Positions 28,056 through 38,094 of a DNA stretch of 64,000 nucleotides are shown here, piece after piece. Each line of letters begins with the position of its first letter. Within the stretch, counting starts at the first letter, position 1. The DNA is taken from contig NZ_JAIHON010000013.1 of the NCBI RefSeq assembly GCF_021173675.1, positions 289,390 to 353,389 on the forward strand, read 5' to 3'. Under the pieces are notes generated by a model. It saw nothing but the letters and a program-made list of their open reading frames with translations. It did not search any database and was not told the DNA's origin. The position numbers were made by a program, and so were the translations under genes. This DNA is from Streptomyces lincolnensis. Lineage in GTDB: Bacteria > Actinomycetota > Actinomycetes > Streptomycetales > Streptomycetaceae.

Positions 28056-28552
28056 GCGACATGGACGACGAGACCTTTCCCGACGGGGGATTTCCCGAGG
28101 ACGGCGCCGACGGCGCGGAGTTCGAGAACGACGTGCTGGAGGAGGAGCTGCGCCGGGCCGCGGGCATCCTGGACCCGGTCCCGCCCGCCCTGCGGCAACT
28201 CGCGGTGGAGGCCTACGCGTTGCACGACCTGGACGCCCGGCTCGCCGAGCTGACCTTCGACTCTCTGGTCGACGCGATTCCGGTGCGCGGGGCGACGGAC
28301 GTCTCCCGCATGCTGACCTTCCACACCGGGGACGTCACGGTCGACGTCGAGGTGTCGTCGCAGGGGCTGATCGGGCAGGTGCTGCCCCCGCAGCCGGCGG
28401 GCATCGAGGTGCTCGTCGGACCGCATTCGGGCACCGCGCTGGTGGCCGACGCCATGGGGCGCTTCAGCTCCGACGTGACCCCCGCCGGCCCCTTCGCGCT
28501 GCGGCTGCGGACCGGCGGAGAGGTGGTGGTCACCGAGTGGCTGCGCGCCTGA
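28052..28552 (+). CDS. Conserved-looking acidic protein of the CHAT/S8/sigma cassette
   Basis: 166 residues, GTG start overlapping the sigma stop (GTGA). The N-terminal 35 residues are very acidic and Gly-rich; then comes a helical stretch (ELRRAAGILDPVPPALRQLA, about 33-52) of the kind found at the start of small sigma-associated proteins, and a beta-rich C-terminal half (about 85-165; FHTGDVTVDVEVSS and PFALRLRTGGEVVVTEWL). No zinc-finger motif or membrane helix. Position suggests a partner of the sigma factor or a substrate of the cassette proteases. I do not recognise a named family. Confidence 0.7.
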   Translation: MSDMDDETFPDGGFPEDGADGAEFENDVLEEELRRAAGILDPVPPALRQLAVEAYALHDLDARLAELTFDSLVDAIPVRGATDVSRMLTFHTGDVTVDVEVSSQGLIGQVLPPQPAGIEVLVGPHSGTALVADAMGRFSSDVTPAGPFALRLRTGGEVVVTEWLRA

Positions 28553-28570
28553 CCTCGCGGCGGCCGGCCC

Positions 28571-29794
28571 TCACCAGCTGACGGGCAGGGTCTGCGGCCC
28601 GCGGATCATCGTCTTCCGGCGCCAGGCAACCTCGTCGGCGGGCACCGCGAGCCGCAGGCCCGGCAACCGGTCCAGCAGGGTGCCGAGGAGCAGTTCGGTC
28701 TGCATGCGGGCGAGGACGGCACCGGTGCAGTGGTGGGGGCCGTTGCCGAACGCCAGGTGCGGGTGGGGATCGCGGTCCACGTCGATGCGCTCCGGGTCCG
28801 GGAACACCGCCGGGTCCCGGTTGGCGGCCAGGTAGGAGACGTACACCGCGTCGCCCGCGCCGATCCGGTGGCCGTGCAGGTCGACGTCCTCCAGGGCGAT
28901 CCGGGCCAGGCCCACCGAGGTGCGGTGCGGGATGTGGCGCAGCAGCTCGTCGACGGCGACGCCGCGCGCCGCGGGGTCCTGCCGCAGCCGGGCCATCAGC
29001 TCGGGGCGGGTCAGCACCAGGTACAGCATCTGGCCGCAGTTGTGGGTGACGGCCTCGCCGCCGATCTGGAGCGGACCGGCGAGACCGACCGCCTCCTCCT
29101 CACCGAGGTCACCGCGGGCCACGGCCGCGCCGAGCAGGGAGTACACGTCGTCGCCGGTGCTGTGCGCGCGGGCACGGACGGTGTCCGTGATCCACCCGTA
29201 CAGGCCGTTCTTGGCCCGCTCGGCCGCCTCGGCGCCGCCGGAGGTGGAGATGATCGTCCGCGTCCAGGCGTGCACCTGCTCCCGGTCGGCGGCGGGTACC
29301 CCCATGACCTCGCTGACGACGGCGATCGGGAAGGGTTCGAGGACCCGCTCCACCAGATCGGCCGGGGGCCCGGCCCGCACCATCCCGTCCACCAGCCCGT
29401 CCAGCATCTCCTGCGCCCGGGGCCGCAGCCGCTTCGCCGCCCCCACGGTGAACGCCCCCGCGACCGCCTTGCGCAGCCGGTTGTGGTCCGGCTGGTCGGC
29501 GAACGCGAGCGAACCGGGCCGCGGCTTGAAATGCGGGGCGAGCCGGGTGACCTGGCGGCCGGTGACCTCGGCCCGGCTGAACCGCGGATCGTTGGTGATC
29601 GCCTTGACGTCGTCGTAGCGGGTGGCCAGCCACGCCCAGCCCTCGCCGTGCGGCAGCTGGATCCGGGTCAGCGGCCCCTCGCGCATGAACTCGGCGAGCA
29701 GGGGATCGAACTCCGGCCCCTTCAGGTCGAGCGCGGGCCAGTGCCGCACCGGCGGCGGCGCCTGCGGGGTCAGCGTGGTGGTCTCCTCGGTCAT
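28571..29794 (-). CDS. Cytochrome P450
   Basis: 407 residues, typical bacterial soluble class I size. Heme loop FGNGPHHCTGAV with C356; ExxR of helix K at E283-R286 (ELLRHIP); PERF-like region FPDPERIDVDRD. The oxygen-binding I-helix reads LQIGGEAVTHN (about 242-252) instead of the usual AGxET(T/S), so the acid-alcohol pair is displaced; some bacterial P450s share this variant. Start at ATG 29794 gives MTEETTTLTP. No ferredoxin or ferredoxin reductase gene is next to it, so it would use shared redox partners. Substrate unknown; the next gene (amidohydrolase-like) is on the same strand but separated by about 80 bases. Confidence 0.9.
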   Translation of the reverse strand: MTEETTTLTPQAPPPVRHWPALDLKGPEFDPLLAEFMREGPLTRIQLPHGEGWAWLATRYDDVKAITNDPRFSRAEVTGRQVTRLAPHFKPRPGSLAFADQPDHNRLRKAVAGAFTVGAAKRLRPRAQEMLDGLVDGMVRAGPPADLVERVLEPFPIAVVSEVMGVPAADREQVHAWTRTIISTSGGAEAAERAKNGLYGWITDTVRARAHSTGDDVYSLLGAAVARGDLGEEEAVGLAGPLQIGGEAVTHNCGQMLYLVLTRPELMARLRQDPAARGVAVDELLRHIPHRTSVGLARIALEDVDLHGHRIGAGDAVYVSYLAANRDPAVFPDPERIDVDRDPHPHLAFGNGPHHCTGAVLARMQTELLLGTLLDRLPGLRLAVPADEVAWRRKTMIRGPQTLPVSW

Positions 29795-29873
29795 GCCCCC
29801 ACCCTCACCGCGGCCCGGACGCCTGTCGCGCGGGAGTGCTCCAGCCGGAGGTCGGCCGGCCGCGCCCACGAGG

Positions 29874-30671
29874 TCAGCTCACCGCGTCCACCAGCGCGGC
29901 CAGCGCCCGCGCGAGCCGGCCGAGCGCCGGCCCGGCCGGTCCGCCCGGCTCCGCCATGTACGTGTCCCGGCGGATCTCCACCATCAGGGCGCTCACCCGG
30001 GGATCACGGCCGTAGAACTCCAGGGGTACGTACGTCCCGCCGAACGGACTGTCGAGCCCCACCTCCCCGATCTCCCCGAACGCCTCTCGGGCCGCGGTGA
30101 GCGGCTCGGGCGGGGTGTGGAACGCGTCGGTGCCGAGGCAGACCGGCGGCCGGGGGCCCTCACCGTGCAGCTCGTACGGCAACGCCCGGGTCGGATACGA
30201 GTGCACGTCGATGATCACGGCCCGCCCGGTCGCCGCCAGCCGGTCCGACACGGCATCGGTCATGGCCTGTGCATACGGCCGGAAGTACCGCTCGATCAAC
30301 GGCCCCGCGTCGAAACCGGCCGACCGCAGCACCTCCCGGTGCGTGGTCCGCGTGTACACCGCCCCCATCCCGACGGCGAGCATCTCCTCCCGCTCGTCCG
30401 GAAACCGCTCCGGATCCACGACCAGCCGCGACAGCCGGTTCACGAACCGCCAGGGCGGCACCCCGGCGAGCCCGGCCGCCGCCTCGGCGATCTCCGCCGT
30501 GTGCGCGTCGGTGATGTGGTCCAGCTCCCGCTCCAGGGCCGCGTCGTCCAGCACGATCCCGGCGCGCACGTCGGCCGGGATCTCCCGCGCGGAGTGCGGC
30601 ACATGAAGGATCACGGGGGAGTCGGCGGCACCGGGCAGCAGTGCGTACGAGGTCGGTGCGGGGGCGGGCAC
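29874..30671 (-). CDS. N-formylglutamate amidohydrolase-like protein
   Basis: 265 residues from a GTG start. Family marks: SPVILHVPHSAREIP (about 18-32) with a metal-binding His, DHITDAHTAEIA (about 51-62), FVNRLSRLVVDPERFPDE (about 76-93) and IIDVHSYPTRALPYE (about 148-162). These are the conserved blocks of the HutG-type N-formylglutamate deformylase superfamily, a zinc-dependent hydrolase. In histidine degradation it makes glutamate, but no other hut gene is close, so the real substrate may be another N-acyl amino acid. The C-terminal block SALMVEIRRDTYM is also typical. Confidence 0.83.
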   Translation of the reverse strand: MPAPAPTSYALLPGAADSPVILHVPHSAREIPADVRAGIVLDDAALERELDHITDAHTAEIAEAAAGLAGVPPWRFVNRLSRLVVDPERFPDEREEMLAVGMGAVYTRTTHREVLRSAGFDAGPLIERYFRPYAQAMTDAVSDRLAATGRAVIIDVHSYPTRALPYELHGEGPRPPVCLGTDAFHTPPEPLTAAREAFGEIGEVGLDSPFGGTYVPLEFYGRDPRVSALMVEIRRDTYMAEPGGPAGPALGRLARALAALVDAVS

Positions 30672-30705
30672 GGGGCGGCTCCGGAGGGCTCGGGCGGGGG
30701 GCCGG

Positions 30706-31489
30706 TCAGGCCAATTCGACGTAGCGGTGGACCCGGTCGAAGCGCAGGGCCGCCAGGTCCCGGCGGCGGATCACCCAGTGGGCCGTGCCGGAGTCGAGTT
30801 CCGTGACGTCGTCGCCGCACCTCCAGGTGGCCAGGAGTGTCCAGTCGTCGGCGTCCTGGCCGGCGTCGCGGGCGTCATGAACGGGGTCGTTCTGGGGCGA
30901 GACCGGGTGGCCGCCGATCTGCAGCATCCAGGGGGGGTCGGTGGCCGCTCTCGTGCCACCAGGCGCCCTCCAGCTCCTCGGCGAGCTCGAACTGCTCCTC
31001 GTCGGCGTCCTCGCCCCAGGTGTCCAGGGCGAAGCTCTCGGGCATCTGGGGACCCGACTGGTGCCAGAGCGTGCGCAGTTCCCGCTCCTGGTACGGCTCG
31101 CGCCAGGGGTGTTCGACGGATTGCCGGGTGGTCGGCGTCCCGGCGGGGACGTACAGGACCGCGTCGTCCTCTTGTTTCCCGATGCCGCTCACGTCGGGCG
31201 CCGCGAAGAGGAGCAGATGGCCGTCGGAGGGGAGCGGGAGGTCGGTGGCGCCCGGCGGGAGGGCCGCGAGGTCGACGGAGGCCACGAAGGGCTCGGACGG
31301 TTGCGCGACGCCCCGCGGCAGCAGCGGGTCGCCGCCCACCCGGGCCACGAGGGGGCCGTCACCGCCCTCCGCCAGGTATGCCGCCGGCCGGACGCCGCGA
31401 ATCCACTCCTCCACCGCCTCGGACGGCAGGTCCTGGGAGGCGGCCTCGGCCCGGAAGCGGTCCAGTCTGTGCGCGATCTCGTCAGTCAC
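30706..31489 (-). pseudogene. YwqG/DUF1963-family gene interrupted by a frameshift
   Basis: From ATG 31489 the first frame runs MTDEIAHRLDRFRAEAASQD through family blocks (GGDPLLPRGVAQP, VASVDLAALPPGATDLPLP, LLLFAAPD) to WWHESGHRP. The rest of the family pattern continues in another frame: MLQIGGHPVSPQNDPVHDA, DDWTLLATWRCGDDV, HWVIRRRDLAALRFDRV, ending at 30706. The switch falls in a run of seven C on the coding strand (plus-strand G7 at 30931-30937); removing one base restores one frame of about 260 residues. This may be a real pseudogene, a slippage-switched gene, or a sequencing error. Function of the family is unknown. Confidence 0.8.
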
Positions 31490-31568
31490 GCGATCACCCT
31501 AACGGGCATGTACGCGGGCGGTGTTGGGCGTCCCCGGCCGGGACATGCCGCCCCCCCCGCCGGACATG

Positions 31569-31608
31569 CCGCCGCCCCGGCCGGGCGCGATGCCGGCCGG
31601 GGCGGCGG
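31569..31608. terminator. Terminator hairpin after isocitrate dehydrogenase
   Basis: Perfect 16-bp stem: CCGCCGCCCCGGCCGG (31569-31584), loop GCGCGATG, CCGGCCGGGGCGGCGG (31593-31608). It lies 31 bases beyond the stop of the isocitrate dehydrogenase gene on the minus strand. A second short repeat, GGACATGCCGCC, occurs twice just beyond it. Confidence 0.85.
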
Positions 31609-31639
31609 GAGTGCTACGGCCCCGTCAGGGGCTCCCGCG

Positions 31640-33859
<2,220 letters not shown>

Positions 33860-33980
33860 CGGGTGCTCCGCTCCACGTCTGCAACATTGCTCGACATCAA
33901 GATATCTCGTGACCGTCCCGGGCTCGACAGGGGTCCGCATCCGGATCAGGACATGCCGACGAGCCCGGAGGTCCCCAGGA

Positions 33981-35066
33981 TCAGTCGATCCGGGCGACGG
34001 GCACCTCGCCCGCCTCGATCCCGCTCTCCGCGCCGCGCTGCTGCGGGATCGACACCGAGCCCTGCTGGAGGGCGACCGTGCGGGCGGGGGCCGGGATGCG
34101 GATGCCCTCGGCTCGGTAGCGCCGGTGCAGGCGCTTGATGAACTCGTGCTTGATCCGGTACTGGTCGCTGAACTCGCCGACGCCCAGGATCACCGTGAAG
34201 CCGATGCGCGAGTCGCCGAAGGTGTGGAAGCGGATGATCGGCTCGTGGTCCGGCAGGGCGCCCTCGACCTGTGTCATCACTTCGCCGATGACCTCGTTGG
34301 TCACCCGCTCGACGTGGTCCAGGTCGCTGTCGTAGGCCACCCCGACCTGGAGCAGGATCGTCAGCTCCTGCTCGGGACGCATGAAGTTGGTCATGTTCGT
34401 CCTGGCGAGTTCCCCGTTGGGGATCACGACCAGGTTGTTGGACAGGTTGCGGACGGTCGTCTGGCGCCAGTTGATGTCCTCGACATAGCCCTCCTCGCCG
34501 CTGCTCAGCTGGATGTAGTCGCCGGGCTGGACGGTCTTGGAGGCGAGGATGTGGATGCCCGCGAAGAGGTTGGCCAGGGTGTCCTGGAGGGCCAGGGCGA
34601 CCGCGAGACCGCCGACGCCGAGGGCGGTGAGCATCGGCGCTATGGAGATGCCCAGGGTCTGGAGCACCACCAGGAAACCGAGGGCCAGGACCAGCACCCG
34701 GGTGATGTTGACGAAGATCGTGGCCGACCCGGCGACACCCGAGCGGGACGCGGTGACCGTCCGGACCAGCCCGGCCACCAGCCGGGCCGCCGCCACCGTG
34801 ACGACGAAGATCAGCAGCACGGTCAGGACCTGGTTGACGGTCCGCTGGACCGCCGAGGTCAGCGGCAGCGCCGCGGCCGCCACGGCCACACCGCCCGCGA
34901 CCGCCGCCGACGGCACCACGGTTCTGAGCGCGGCCACGATCACGTCGTCGCCGTTCCAGGTGGTGCGTCCGGCGTGCTTGCCCAGCCACTTGAGCAGCAT
35001 GCGCAGCAGGAACGCCGCCACCAGCCCCGCCACCACGGCGATTCCGGCGACGACCAGGTCGTCCAT
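33981..35066 (-). CDS. MscS-type mechanosensitive ion channel
   Basis: 361 residues from ATG 35066 with GGGA seven bases upstream; ATG 35111 would add 15 residues but has no ribosome site. Membrane helices at the N-terminus (about 5-25, 50-70, 80-105), then the pore helix and beta domain signature: LTALGVGGLAVALALQDTLA with NLFAGIHIL (about 150-180), VQPGDYIQLSSGEEGYVEDI (about 186-205), and VVIPNGELARTNMTNF (about 223-238). Opens under membrane tension to release solutes during hypo-osmotic shock. The hairpin at 35122-35162 upstream is the end of the permease transcript, so the channel has its own promoter between. Confidence 0.92.
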   Translation of the reverse strand: MDDLVVAGIAVVAGLVAAFLLRMLLKWLGKHAGRTTWNGDDVIVAALRTVVPSAAVAGGVAVAAAALPLTSAVQRTVNQVLTVLLIFVVTVAAARLVAGLVRTVTASRSGVAGSATIFVNITRVLVLALGFLVVLQTLGISIAPMLTALGVGGLAVALALQDTLANLFAGIHILASKTVQPGDYIQLSSGEEGYVEDINWRQTTVRNLSNNLVVIPNGELARTNMTNFMRPEQELTILLQVGVAYDSDLDHVERVTNEVIGEVMTQVEGALPDHEPIIRFHTFGDSRIGFTVILGVGEFSDQYRIKHEFIKRLHRRYRAEGIRIPAPARTVALQQGSVSIPQQRGAESGIEAGEVPVARID

Positions 35067-35121
35067 GGTGAGATCCCGTTCAATTGCCGCCACGTTGCCA
35101 CCTGTTCGCATTGCTGGATGT

Positions 35122-35162
35122 GCGGTCGCGCGACCGTGAAGGTTTCGTGGTCGCGCGACCGC
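35122..35162. terminator. Terminator hairpin after APC permease
   Basis: Perfect 14-bp stem: GCGGTCGCGCGACC (35122-35135) with GGTCGCGCGACCGC (35149-35162), 13-base loop. It lies between the permease stop and the MscS start, both read leftward. Confidence 0.82.
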
Positions 35163-35221
35163 TCATCCTGCCGTATCCGGTACAGGAGTTCGTACCGCGC
35201 CCGGCGCCGGATCGCCGGGTT

Positions 35222-36760
35222 TCAGACGATGCCCTCGGCCAGTTCGGCCTGTTCCCGGTCGGAGTAGGCGGCCGCGGTGGGCGTCCCGTACGAGCGGCGG
35301 GCGACGAACCACCACACGGTGGCCAGGAGCAGCACGACGGCCAGGGCGACGGACGCGTAGTTCATGGTGTCCACGGTCACCGGCGAGGACTGCGGCAGAC
35401 AGAACAGGACCGTCACACAGGCCACCCACGTCACCGCCGTCCATCCGATCGGCTTGCTCCACCGCCCCAGATTCCAGGGACCTGGCTGGAAACGGTCGCC
35501 CGCGCGCAGCCGCAGCAGGACGGGAATGGCGTACGCCGGTGTGATGCCGATGACATTGATGGCCGTCACCGCGCCGTACGCGGTGGGCGAGTACAGCGAG
35601 GGCAGGGCGAGGACGCAGGCGACCGCGACCGACAGCCACACGGCGGGGACCGGGGTACGGGTGCGGTCGCTGACCTTGCGCCACAGCGCGGAGCCCGGCA
35701 GGGCCTTGTCACGGCTGAACGCGAACACCATCCGGCTGGCCGCCGCGACCTCGGCGTTGCCGCAGAACAGCTGGGCCACGATCACGACGAGCAGCAGCGC
35801 GCTCGCGCCGTCCGTGCCCAGCCCGTCGAGCAGGATCTGCGCGGGCGGCACCCCGGTCTCGCTGGCCCGCGTGGCGTCGTAGTCCTGGATCGCGAAGGTG
35901 AGTCCCGCCAGCAGCACGAAGCCCGCGAGCCACGACACCCAGATCGAGCGCACGATGCCCTTGGCGGCCGCCACCGAGGCGTTGGAGGTCTCCTCGGACA
36001 GATGGGCCGAGGCGTCGTAGCCGGAGAACGTGTACTGCGCGAGCAGCAGGCCGATCGCGGCGACGTAGATCGGATTCGACCAGCCGGTGTCGTTGACGAA
36101 CTCGGTGAAGACGAAGGACGGGGACTGGTGGTGGTCGGGGACGATCGCCAGCGTGCCGACGATGAGCGCGACACCCGCCAGGTGCCACCACACGGAGATC
36201 GAGTTCAGCACGGAGACCAGCCGCACCCCGAACAGGTTCAGCACGGCGTGCAGCAGCAGGATCGCCATGAAGATCAGCATCGTCTTCTCCGGCGTCGGCT
36301 CGAAGCCCCACTGGAGGTTCAGGAAGGCGCCGGTGAACAGGGCGGCGCCGTAGTCGATGCCGGCGATCGCGCCGAGCAGGCCGAGCAGGTTCAGCCAGCC
36401 CGTGTACCAGCCCCAGCGGCGGCCGCCGAGCCGGTCGGCCATGTAGTACAGGGCGCCGGATGTCGGATACGCGCTGGTGACCTCGGCCAGCGCGAGTCCC
36501 ACGCACAGCACGAACAGACCGACGCCCGCCCAGCCCCACAGCATCACCGCGGGTCCGCCGGCGCCCATGCCGAAGCCGTACAGGGTCATGCAGCCGGACA
36601 GGATGGAGATCACCGAGAAGCTGATCGCGAAGTTGCCGAAACCGCCCATGCGGCGGGCCAGCACCGGCCGGTAGCCGAGTTCGCGCAGGCGTCGCTCCTC
36701 GTCGTGGTGCGGTGCTCCCGGTGCTGTCGGAACTGTCGATGGGTCGGGGGTGGGTGACAT
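35222..36760 (-). CDS. APC-superfamily amino acid permease
   Basis: 512 residues, twelve or so membrane helices. N-terminal block LARRMGGFGNFAISFSVISI (about 34-53) and LAEVTSAYPTSGALYYMADR (about 91-110), with YTFSGYDASAHLSEET (about 242-257), are the marks of the amino acid/choline transporter branch of the APC superfamily (GABA, polyamine or basic amino acid type). GGAGGT precedes ATG 36760. The stop is followed by a hairpin terminator. It lies 50 bases after a helical protein gene on the same strand, so both probably form an operon. Substrate not determinable from sequence alone. Confidence 0.92.
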   Translation of the reverse strand: MSPTPDPSTVPTAPGAPHHDEERRLRELGYRPVLARRMGGFGNFAISFSVISILSGCMTLYGFGMGAGGPAVMLWGWAGVGLFVLCVGLALAEVTSAYPTSGALYYMADRLGGRRWGWYTGWLNLLGLLGAIAGIDYGAALFTGAFLNLQWGFEPTPEKTMLIFMAILLLHAVLNLFGVRLVSVLNSISVWWHLAGVALIVGTLAIVPDHHQSPSFVFTEFVNDTGWSNPIYVAAIGLLLAQYTFSGYDASAHLSEETSNASVAAAKGIVRSIWVSWLAGFVLLAGLTFAIQDYDATRASETGVPPAQILLDGLGTDGASALLLVVIVAQLFCGNAEVAAASRMVFAFSRDKALPGSALWRKVSDRTRTPVPAVWLSVAVACVLALPSLYSPTAYGAVTAINVIGITPAYAIPVLLRLRAGDRFQPGPWNLGRWSKPIGWTAVTWVACVTVLFCLPQSSPVTVDTMNYASVALAVVLLLATVWWFVARRSYGTPTAAAYSDREQAELAEGIV

Positions 36761-36810
36761 ACGGCGACCTCCAACGGGGGGAAGGCGGGGGAGGGGACAG
36801 GGGGTGGCTG

Positions 36811-37806
36811 TCAGGAGCCCGGGTCGTGGGCCGCGGACCGGCTGCGCGTACGGGCCCGGAGGAAGACCTCCACGGCCTGGGGCCGGTCGCCCGGGTCGGT
36901 GGTGCGGTGGGCCCAGGGCAGGGGCGTGTAGTAGGGGCCGAGCGCCTCGAAGACCCGGGCCGCGTCCTCGAACCGCAGCGCTCCCCACAGGGCGTGGGCC
37001 AGATGGTTGAGGTCGAGCGGGGTGCGTTCGACGGGGGTGGAGCGCTCGAACCAGTCGACGTACGCCCGCTGGGCCTCGCGGATGGCGTCCTCGGCGACCC
37101 AGTGCAGATCGAGGGCGGCGGAGTGCCCGCCGCCGCGCCGGTAGCGCTCGACCCGGACGTAGAGCGGCAGGACGTGCAGTGCGGAGCCCGGCGGTGCGGT
37201 GTCGGCGACCCAGTGCGCGAAGCCGGACGCCTCCGCGAGGCGTTCGCCGCCCGCCTGCGCGTACAGGAACTGGAGCACCCGGTGGTGGGCCTCGCGGTTG
37301 TGCGGGTCGCGTTTGTCGGCCTCGGCGAGCAGACCCCACGGGCCGGCCGGCAGCATCGGAGCGGGCGGCGGGACCCGGTGCTCCTCCCACAGCTGCCTGC
37401 GGTCCAGCTGGGCGAGCGCCAGCAGGCACACCCAGGGCACCGGGTCGTGGGGCGCGGCCCGGGTGGCGGCGTCGCTGACGTCCCAGGCCTCGATCCACAG
37501 TTCGTGCGTACGGCGATGCTCCTCGCGCCGGGCCCGTAACGCGCGCTCCACGGCCACCCGGGCCTGCATCACCGCGGCCGGGACGCTGTGCGGCTCCTCG
37601 GCGAGCCAGGCCCGCACCACGTCGGTGCCGGCCGCCGCCGCGGCCAGGACCTGGGTGCGCTGCGTCCACTGCCACCAGGTCGCGGTGTCCTCCAGCAGGG
37701 TGCGCATCGACATCCAGCGCCCGGTGCGCACCTCCTGCAGCGCGGCGCGCAACTCGGTGTCGGGCCCCGCGGGGTCGTAGGCGGGTCGTGCTCCGTCTCT
37801 GGCCAT
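36811..37806 (-). CDS. Helical protein of unknown function, upstream of permease
   Basis: 331 residues, no signal peptide or membrane helix; Trp-, Arg- and Ala-rich with a TPR-like repeating pattern (for example PHDPVPWVCLLALAQLD, KRDPHNREAHHRVLQFLYAQ, ALRFEDAARVFEALGPYYTP). It is the first gene of a two-gene unit with the APC permease. A possible -10 (TATAGT read leftward, 37908-37913) lies about 100 bases upstream. I do not recognise a named family; a regulatory or scaffold role is only a guess. Confidence 0.72.
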   Translation of the reverse strand: MARDGARPAYDPAGPDTELRAALQEVRTGRWMSMRTLLEDTATWWQWTQRTQVLAAAAAGTDVVRAWLAEEPHSVPAAVMQARVAVERALRARREEHRRTHELWIEAWDVSDAATRAAPHDPVPWVCLLALAQLDRRQLWEEHRVPPPAPMLPAGPWGLLAEADKRDPHNREAHHRVLQFLYAQAGGERLAEASGFAHWVADTAPPGSALHVLPLYVRVERYRRGGGHSAALDLHWVAEDAIREAQRAYVDWFERSTPVERTPLDLNHLAHALWGALRFEDAARVFEALGPYYTPLPWAHRTTDPGDRPQAVEVFLRARTRSRSAAHDPGS

Positions 37807-38094
37807 CAGCCGCCCGCCCCGGACTCAGGGTCGGGCAGGACAGCGGGCTGGAGTAACAACATCCCTCCTCTGGGCGGGAGTTGAGGAGATCACGTGGGAC
37901 GGCGGTCACTATAGGGGTGCGGTATGCGTGACACCCGCGGTTCCCTGATCCTTGCGAACTCTTTTGCACACAAGACCATTTGACTGGCCATCAACCAGTG
38001 AACGAGGTGAGGTCGTCGCAGGTGAGGGGCCCTTGACGCGACGCGAGCGACGACGGCAGGCTGTCGGACCGGCGATCACTCAGGGGAGGGCGTG
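37807..38094. other. Divergent intergenic region, 288 bases
   Basis: It separates the leftward permease operon from the rightward kinase operon. Visible features: a leftward -10-like TATAGT at 37908-37913; a short inverted repeat ACTGG-N7-CCAGT at 37983-37999 following a TTTGACTGG stretch, which could be an operator of the kinase operon; and AGGGGAGGG at 38082-38090 as the kinase ribosome site. No riboswitch fold or RNA gene was recognised. Confidence 0.45.

Noticed and set aside
37807..38094. A guanidine or other riboswitch ahead of the permease
   Set aside because: I could not find a matching conserved core; only short inverted repeats and promoter-like elements are present.
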